From Candidatus Segatella mututuai (GTDB taxonomy: Bacteria > Bacteroidota > Bacteroidia > Bacteroidales > Bacteroidaceae): DNA of 47,105 nucleotides. The notes under the pieces are model-generated. The model did not search any database and was not told the DNA's origin. It saw only the letters and a program-made list of their open reading frames with translations. Position numbers and translations under genes: made by a program. This document shows positions 42,988 to 47,105 of this stretch, piece by piece. Positions within the stretch are counted from its first letter, which is position 1. The number at the start of each line of letters is the position of its first letter. The stretch is taken from NCBI GenBank assembly GCA_002439605.1, contig DJOI01000036.1, forward strand, positions 14,493 to 61,597, written 5' to 3'.

Positions 42988-43542
42988 TTATTGTGGGTTA
43001 TTGATTTTCTTTACACTTACTCGTCGTGCCATGATGGCTGCGATGACAGGGCTGAGTACCATGCCAACCACGAGGTCGGTAATCATAAACATGGATGCCC
43101 ATGCCAAAGGCTTCATCGATAGAATGGTGTCGATGGTAGTCTTCGCCTCTGCTTCTGGCAGATGGTATATTTCCTGCATCACGGGCTGGTAGGTGCTCTC
43201 CAGCATCGACATGAAAGGCCCCATGTCCATGAACGAGAACCATAAGAACTGTACCACGGTGAGCAAAAGTGTGGCATTAAAGAATGTTTGCATGCAGTAG
43301 AAAGTGCCTCTTCGGAAAGAAATGCAGCCATCAAGAGCATAGTCACGGAAACTCTTCAGACGCTTGCCTACGACGAAGGGGGTGCTGAACAACAATAGGT
43401 TGCCAATCATTCCCAAGAAAGATCGTTCTGGACTTGTCGCCAACATGGTGAATGCAAAACTAACGATCCATACAAGTCCTAAGATGGCTCCGTCTTGTCT
43501 GGCAAAAGCTCTTGTCTGAACTAAATTCTGTACATTAATCAT
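42988..43542 (-). CDS. DUF4199 membrane protein
   Basis: A 184-residue protein starting MINVQNLVQTRAFARQDG with four hydrophobic helices (around ILGLVWIVSFAFTM, GMIGNLLLFSTPFVVG, FFNATLLLTVVQFLWFSF and the C-terminal ASMFMITDLVVGMVLSPV). This matches DUF4199, commonly found next to a GT2 gene in Bacteroidota. The promoter box at 43566-43573 lies between the chosen start and an upstream in-frame ATG, so 43542 is correct. First gene of a six-gene transcript. Function unknown. Confidence 0.82.
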   Translation of the reverse strand: MINVQNLVQTRAFARQDGAILGLVWIVSFAFTMLATSPERSFLGMIGNLLLFSTPFVVGKRLKSFRDYALDGCISFRRGTFYCMQTFFNATLLLTVVQFLWFSFMDMGPFMSMLESTYQPVMQEIYHLPEAEAKTTIDTILSMKPLAWASMFMITDLVVGMVLSPVIAAIMARRVSVKKINNPQ

Positions 43543-43565
43543 TGTCTTATTTCTGTATTGTCTTG

Positions 43566-43573
43566 CAAAGGTA
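43566..43573 (-). promoter_or_regulatory. -7 box for the DUF4199-GT2 operon
   Basis: Reads TACCTTTG on the minus strand, 24 bp before the ATG at 43542. Confidence 0.6.
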
Positions 43574-43648
43574 CGCATTTTTTAGCAGATAGTGTTCAAT
43601 GGTATGATAATTTTATATATTTTTGGAGAAACAAACTTTGGAAAATAA

Positions 43649-43682
43649 AAAAGAGAACTTGCCAAGTTTGAAGTTCTCTTTT
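43649..43682 (-). terminator. Terminator for the SRP RNA-tRNA transcript
   Basis: A perfect 12-bp stem (AAAAGAGAACTT at 43649-43660 with AAGTTCTCTTTT at 43671-43682), with a T-rich tract on the minus strand after it. It lies six bases past the tRNA 3' end. Confidence 0.85.
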
Positions 43683-43688
43683 ATTTAG

Positions 43689-43762
43689 AGCCTCTTGTCG
43701 GATTCGAACCAACGACCCCGAGATTACAAATCACGTGCTCTGGCCAACTGAGCTAAAGAGGC
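43689..43762 (-). tRNA. tRNA-Thr (anticodon TGT)
   Basis: A 74-nt cloverleaf: acceptor GCCTCTT/AAGAGGC, D arm GCTC...GAGC, anticodon arm CGTGA-TTTGTAA-TCTCG (with one T-T mismatch), five-base variable loop, and T arm GTTGG-TTCGAAT-CCGAC. Discriminator T; CCA is not encoded. It decodes ACA and related Thr codons. It begins four bases after the SRP RNA and shares its transcript. Confidence 0.95.
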
Positions 43763-43766
43763 GGGT

Positions 43767-43862
43767 GGACAAGCGATTCATATCGCACCGCTACAACCAA
43801 GTACCCTTGCTATGTTCCCATCCTGGGGGATTCCGAGGGAGCTGGTCGTATGAGACTTGTCC
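43767..43862 (-). ncRNA. ffs: Signal recognition particle (4.5S-type) RNA
   Basis: The minus-strand transcript starts GGACAAG and ends CUUGUCC, closing a long hairpin. The apical region reads CCAGGAUGGGAACAUAGCAAGG: a GGAA tetraloop closed by AUG/CAU and the asymmetric AGCA loop that binds the Ffh protein M domain, as in small bacterial SRP RNAs. The predicted ends are set by the outer helix; the mature 5' end could be a few bases further upstream. It is transcribed from the box at 43884-43891 together with the tRNA. Confidence 0.88.
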
Positions 43863-43883
43863 GTCTTTGCAATTAAGCGGGTG

Positions 43884-43891
43884 CAAAGGTA
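43884..43891 (-). promoter_or_regulatory. -7 box for the SRP RNA-tRNA-Thr transcript
   Basis: Reads TACCTTTG on the minus strand. The expected start, near 43878, gives a short precursor leader of about 16 nt before the SRP RNA helix. Confidence 0.6.
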
Positions 43892-43965
43892 CAGCTTTCC
43901 TTTGAACCTTCCAAATGTTTTCCGTTAAATATCTTTTTATTAACTTCTGTTAAGAAAGGCGCAAG

Positions 43966-46536
43966 TCAAAAGTCCACTACGGTGATGCCAGCTCCGCCAA
44001 ACTGCACATGCTCGTCGGCAAAGTGGGTGACATTGGGCACACTGCTCAGATACTGGCGTATGAGTTGTCGCAAGATACCGTTGCCCTTGCCATGAAGAAT
44101 GCGTACACGGGGCATTCCCACGAGGATGGCATCGTCTATGAAATATTGTACCGCATTGAGTGCCTCGTCGCCACGCATGCCTCTTACGTCAAGGTCTTGG
44201 TGGAAATTAGTCTTATGTTTGTCTATCGTGTTGCGTGTCTCAGTACTGATGCCATAAGATCCTAAGTTCTCCTTGCGTTGTTCAGTCTTGTCGACTTCTG
44301 TCGTGGCAACAGCATGTTCCAACCGGCTCAGGCGCATTTTCGTACGCATGCCCCCGAAGACTGCTGTAGCAATTTCTCCCGAGATGTTCTCTATGGTTCC
44401 TATGGTGGTAAGTCCCTTGATACGTACCGTGTCGCCTACCGACAGCGGACGGTTTTCCTGTTGTGCCTTGTTGGTGGCTTCGCGCAGGGCTGCTGCAGCC
44501 TTTTCTTGGTTTAGTGCCTTTTCTGCCTTTCGCTTGGCATGTCGCTCTTTGCGTTGCTGTATCTGGGCTATTTTGCGTGCTATCTTGTCGTCGTTCTCCT
44601 TGGTGTCGATGTCCTGCATCTCTTCCTTGAAAGCATCCAGTTCCTGGCGTATGCGCTTGGTTTCCTCCTTCTCAGCCTGCTTCTCGCGTATCTCTCGTAT
44701 GGCGTTTTCTATCTTTTTGTTACTCTCCTTCAGTAGTTCTTCTGCCTGTAGCTTGGCTTTGGCGAGTATCTGTTTGCGGCTTCGTTCTATATCCTCTATG
44801 TCGCTCTCGTATCGCGAGATGGTCTTCTCCATGTCTTTCTCGCGCTGATGTATGCTCTGTCGCTTGCTCTCCCAGTAGCGCTTGTCGCGTACAATGTCTT
44901 GCAGATACTTGTCGCTCTGTATGTATTCGGAGCCAACAATGTCGCTGGCTTCCTTGATCACCTCCTCTGGAAGACCTATTTTGCGGGCTATCTCGATGGC
45001 AAAAGAAGAACCTGGCCTGCCTATGGCCAATTGGAAGAGCGCTTTCATCTCATGCCGATCGTAGAGCATGGCTCCATTGACTACTCCCTCATGACTGTCG
45101 GCAAAGTGCTTCAGGTTTTGATAGTGTGTGGTGATGACTCCATAGGTGCCTTGCTGGCAGAAACGGTCGAGCACTGCTTCGGCAATGGCACCACCGATGC
45201 CAGGTTCGGTACCTGTACCAAACTCGTCTATCAGGATGATGGTATCGCTGTTGGCTTGCTTCATCATGTTCTTCATGTTGAGCAGATGGGAGGAATAGGT
45301 ACTCAGGTCGTTTTCCAAGCTCTGTTCGTCTCCGATATCGATCATGATGTTCTGGAACAACCCTGCCGTCGAGCGTTCGCTTACAGGTATGCTCAAGCCA
45401 CACTGCAGCATGTATTGCAGCAATCCTACGGTTTTCAGGCAGACGGACTTTCCACCTGCGTTGGGACCCGAGATGATGAGGATGCGTTTTTCTTGTGACA
45501 ACATGATGTCGAGGGGCACTACCTTCTCGCCTTTCTTCTCCAACGAAAGTCTGAGGAGTGGATGTATGGCTCTGGTCCAGTCTATGTGTGGGCGAGCTTC
45601 CACCTCTGGCTCGATGGCCTGCAGGGTTTCGGCAAGTTTCGCTTTTGCCTGTATCAAGTCGATGCAGGCAAGAAACCGGTAACTGTCTAATATCTCATGC
45701 GAAAATGGTCGCACCTTGTTGGTGAAGTCGGTGAGTATGCGTATGATTTCCTTGCGTTCCTCGCCCTCCAGTTCTCTCACGCGGTTGTTGGCTTCCACAA
45801 CCTCGGTTGGCTCGATGAATACAGTTCTGCCCGTGGCACTCTCATCGTGCACGATACCTTTTATCTTGCGTTTCAAGGTGGGGATGACGGGTATGACAAG
45901 TCGGCCGTCACGCAGGGTGGGGGTAACGTCTTTCTCTACAACTCCCTCGCTCTGTGCAGCCCGTAGTATGCCATACAATGTGCGGGAGATACTTCCTTCT
46001 GTCTTTGCCAACTCGCGGCGTATCTGCAGCAACTCGGGGGTGGCATTGTCGCGTATCTTGCCAAACTTGTCGAGTATCTGGTCTATGCGTTGCACCAACT
46101 GAGGAAAAGACATGACTTCTGCTGACAGCCGATGCAGGGCAGGGTAGGGATATTTCTTCTCTCTGCGCCAACCGTCTTCCTGTTCTGCCTCGTCGTCATC
46201 GCTGTGGTTAAGTATCTTTATAATACCGTCGATGGTGCTCAGCGAGCGACGAAGGTCGAAGAGTTCGTCTTCCTCCAAGTGAGTGTTCTCCACTCTGATG
46301 CGAGCAATCGATTCTCTAACATCGTAAAAGTATTGCAGAGGAAAGTCTTCCACTTCCTCCATCAGTCTGCGAAACTCCCTAACCTGCAACATCCATTCGT
46401 TCACCTCATTGGCGTCAGAACTGAAGCGCATCTTCTCTACCTGTTCCTTACCCAGGGTAGAAAGGCAACGCTCGCGCAACAGACTGCGAATCTCGTTGAA
46501 TCCTATCTTTTGTTCGAAATTATCTGGATATATCAT
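43966..46536 (-). CDS. mutS2: Endonuclease MutS2
   Basis: An 856-residue MutS2 protein. It has MutS-type core helices, an ATPase with Walker A GPNAGGKS (about 356-363) and Walker B ILIDEFGTGTEP, and a long Lys/Glu-rich coiled coil (about 500-670). A connector (GDTVRIKGLTTIGTIENI) and a C-terminal Smr nuclease domain (about 782-856) with LDVRGMRGDEAL and LHGKGNGILR complete it. MutS2 acts on recombination intermediates or collided ribosomes in other bacteria. The ATG at 46536 begins MIYPDNFEQKIGF; the open frame to 46662 contains the promoter at 46600-46607, so that extension is excluded. Single-gene transcript. Confidence 0.95.
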   Translation of the reverse strand: MIYPDNFEQKIGFNEIRSLLRERCLSTLGKEQVEKMRFSSDANEVNEWMLQVREFRRLMEEVEDFPLQYFYDVRESIARIRVENTHLEEDELFDLRRSLSTIDGIIKILNHSDDDEAEQEDGWRREKKYPYPALHRLSAEVMSFPQLVQRIDQILDKFGKIRDNATPELLQIRRELAKTEGSISRTLYGILRAAQSEGVVEKDVTPTLRDGRLVIPVIPTLKRKIKGIVHDESATGRTVFIEPTEVVEANNRVRELEGEERKEIIRILTDFTNKVRPFSHEILDSYRFLACIDLIQAKAKLAETLQAIEPEVEARPHIDWTRAIHPLLRLSLEKKGEKVVPLDIMLSQEKRILIISGPNAGGKSVCLKTVGLLQYMLQCGLSIPVSERSTAGLFQNIMIDIGDEQSLENDLSTYSSHLLNMKNMMKQANSDTIILIDEFGTGTEPGIGGAIAEAVLDRFCQQGTYGVITTHYQNLKHFADSHEGVVNGAMLYDRHEMKALFQLAIGRPGSSFAIEIARKIGLPEEVIKEASDIVGSEYIQSDKYLQDIVRDKRYWESKRQSIHQREKDMEKTISRYESDIEDIERSRKQILAKAKLQAEELLKESNKKIENAIREIREKQAEKEETKRIRQELDAFKEEMQDIDTKENDDKIARKIAQIQQRKERHAKRKAEKALNQEKAAAALREATNKAQQENRPLSVGDTVRIKGLTTIGTIENISGEIATAVFGGMRTKMRLSRLEHAVATTEVDKTEQRKENLGSYGISTETRNTIDKHKTNFHQDLDVRGMRGDEALNAVQYFIDDAILVGMPRVRILHGKGNGILRQLIRQYLSSVPNVTHFADEHVQFGGAGITVVDF

Positions 46537-46599
46537 GTCGTTTTTAACAAAAATGCCGAGTGCGGCTAATCTTGTATAATTATTATTTAAAAGATGGTG

Positions 46600-46607
46600 C
46601 AAAGGTA
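46600..46607 (-). promoter_or_regulatory. -7 box for mutS2
   Basis: Reads TACCTTTG on the minus strand, about 64 bp before the ATG at 46536. Confidence 0.6.
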
Positions 46608-46826
46608 CGATTTTTTTGAGTTTTTTCCAAATTTCAGGATTAAAAACAAGAGGGTGCGCCATGTGCTTATGACAAGTACCTCCCTAAATTAAATAAAATG
46701 GCTAAATTCTGAAAAACTCGACATGGGCAATTATATACATATCTATGCAAGAGGTATGTTTTTCATAAGTTGTATCGGGTGAATTCGTATGTGCGCACAC
46801 GTAAGATATTTTTTTTCGATAAAAAA

Positions 46827-46941
46827 GTATCAATGTATCATTATTGATGCTAAAATATTTCTTATATATTTGATTCTATGAATATTATAAATAATGATAC
46901 TTCTCTGTAAATCTACTAAAGAAGTATCAGAGAAGTATCAT
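46827..46941. repeat. Cluster of GTATCA sites with inverted repeats
   Basis: GTATCA occurs at 46827-46832, 46835-46840, 46924-46929 and 46935-46940, and inverted (TGATAC) at 46895-46900. A perfect 14-bp inverted repeat pairs 46894-46907 with 46928-46941, and a 10-bp one pairs 46835-46844 with 46891-46900. The last two direct sites are one 11-bp turn apart. No ORF covers the area. The rest of the 46608-46826 interval is AT-rich with only a short GTGCGCAC palindrome at 46791-46798. Confidence 0.7.
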
Positions 46942-47014
46942 AAAAGACTCATTTTTCTGTGAAAATCTATGCTTTTCGAACTAATATTTGTGCCAAGACG
47001 CATACGATGAGCCA

Positions 47015-47102
47015 TCTATGAACAAGCCTTGGTCCCTCTATGACCAAGCCTTGGTCCCTCTGTGAACAAGCCTTGGTCCCTCTGTGAACAAGCAGTGGGC
47101 AA
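47015..47102. repeat. 22-bp tandem repeat array, cut by the window end
   Basis: Units of 22 bp at 47015-47036, 47037-47058, 47059-47080 and a diverged partial unit at 47081-47102. Each full unit contains CAAGCCTTGGTCCC; the second holds the palindrome GACCAAG, C, CTTGGTC. Unit length resembles the 21-bp arrays at 7818 and 29698, but the sequence differs. Confidence 0.88.
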
Positions 47103-47105
47103 CAT

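Noticed and set aside
43939..43952. Small hairpin (TTAAC/GTTAA) after the mutS2 stop as a terminator
   Set aside because: Only a five-bp stem with a weak T tract; not convincing.
46537..46662. Longer N-terminus for MutS2 starting at 46662
   Set aside because: The extension contains the TACCTTTG promoter at 46600-46607 and no conserved residues.

Overview
The window reads as chromosomal DNA from a Bacteroidota species, most likely Prevotellaceae (Prevotella/Segatella type). Evidence: Bacteroidota promoters (TAnnTTTG at -7, sometimes TTTG about 20 bp upstream), a hybrid two-component regulator, DUF5686/DUF4230/DUF4738/DUF6048/DUF6452 proteins, a secreted protein with a type IX-like C-terminal tail, and no Shine-Dalgarno-rich starts. 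No phage, plasmid or CRISPR is seen; the only mobile-element trace is a small transposon-type ORF at the left edge.

Layout. 1-345: possible IS remnant. 346-4176: a YghO-like GNAT protein converging on a four-gene minus-strand operon (PgpA-type phosphatase, GtrA-like membrane protein, CDP-alcohol phosphatidyltransferase, PAP2/IPC-synthase-like enzyme) that matches the inositol-sphingolipid pathway known from Bacteroides thetaiotaomicron, but without the inositol-phosphate synthase gene. 4292-7723: a DUF5686 outer-membrane protein and a LuxR-type response regulator, ended by a strong terminator. 7724-8367: a large intergenic region with a dispersed repeat element, a candidate small RNA and a LacI-type operator.

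8368-26803: a glycan-use region with a LacI regulator, a hybrid two-component system, GH31 alpha-xylosidase with a PA14 insert, GH2 beta-galactosidase, a second GH31 of YicI type, a membrane-bound AraC regulator, a large secreted protein with a small partner protein, and a GNAT enzyme. There is no SusC/SusD pair. The enzymes fit debranching of xyloglucan-type oligosaccharides in the periplasm. 26815-29532: two DUF4230 proteins and an alanine/glycine:cation symporter. 29533-30320: intergenic, with a second copy of the dispersed repeat element and an orphan terminator.

30321-46607: mostly housekeeping: DUF4738 lipoprotein; TPR protein-ribH-hypothetical operon; recF-DUF721; M3 peptidase-dCMP deaminase-S41 protease-folate cyclo-ligase operon; DUF4199-GT2-DUF6452-DUF6048-ApbE-Crp operon; SRP RNA and tRNA-Thr in tandem; mutS2. 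46608-47105: promoter-distal intergenic DNA with a cluster of GTATCA sites, a 14-bp inverted repeat and a 22-bp tandem array cut by the window end.

The most novel observations are: (i) an apparent family of intergenic elements that share a conserved 28-bp head and a TGTGGTAT tail but carry locus-specific 21-bp tandem repeats; (ii) a promoter-to-terminator candidate sRNA; (iii) a secreted-protein/small-peptide pair facing a membrane-embedded AraC regulator; (iv) the inositol-lipid operon lacking its first enzyme. All identifications are from reading motifs in the sequence; no database search was run.
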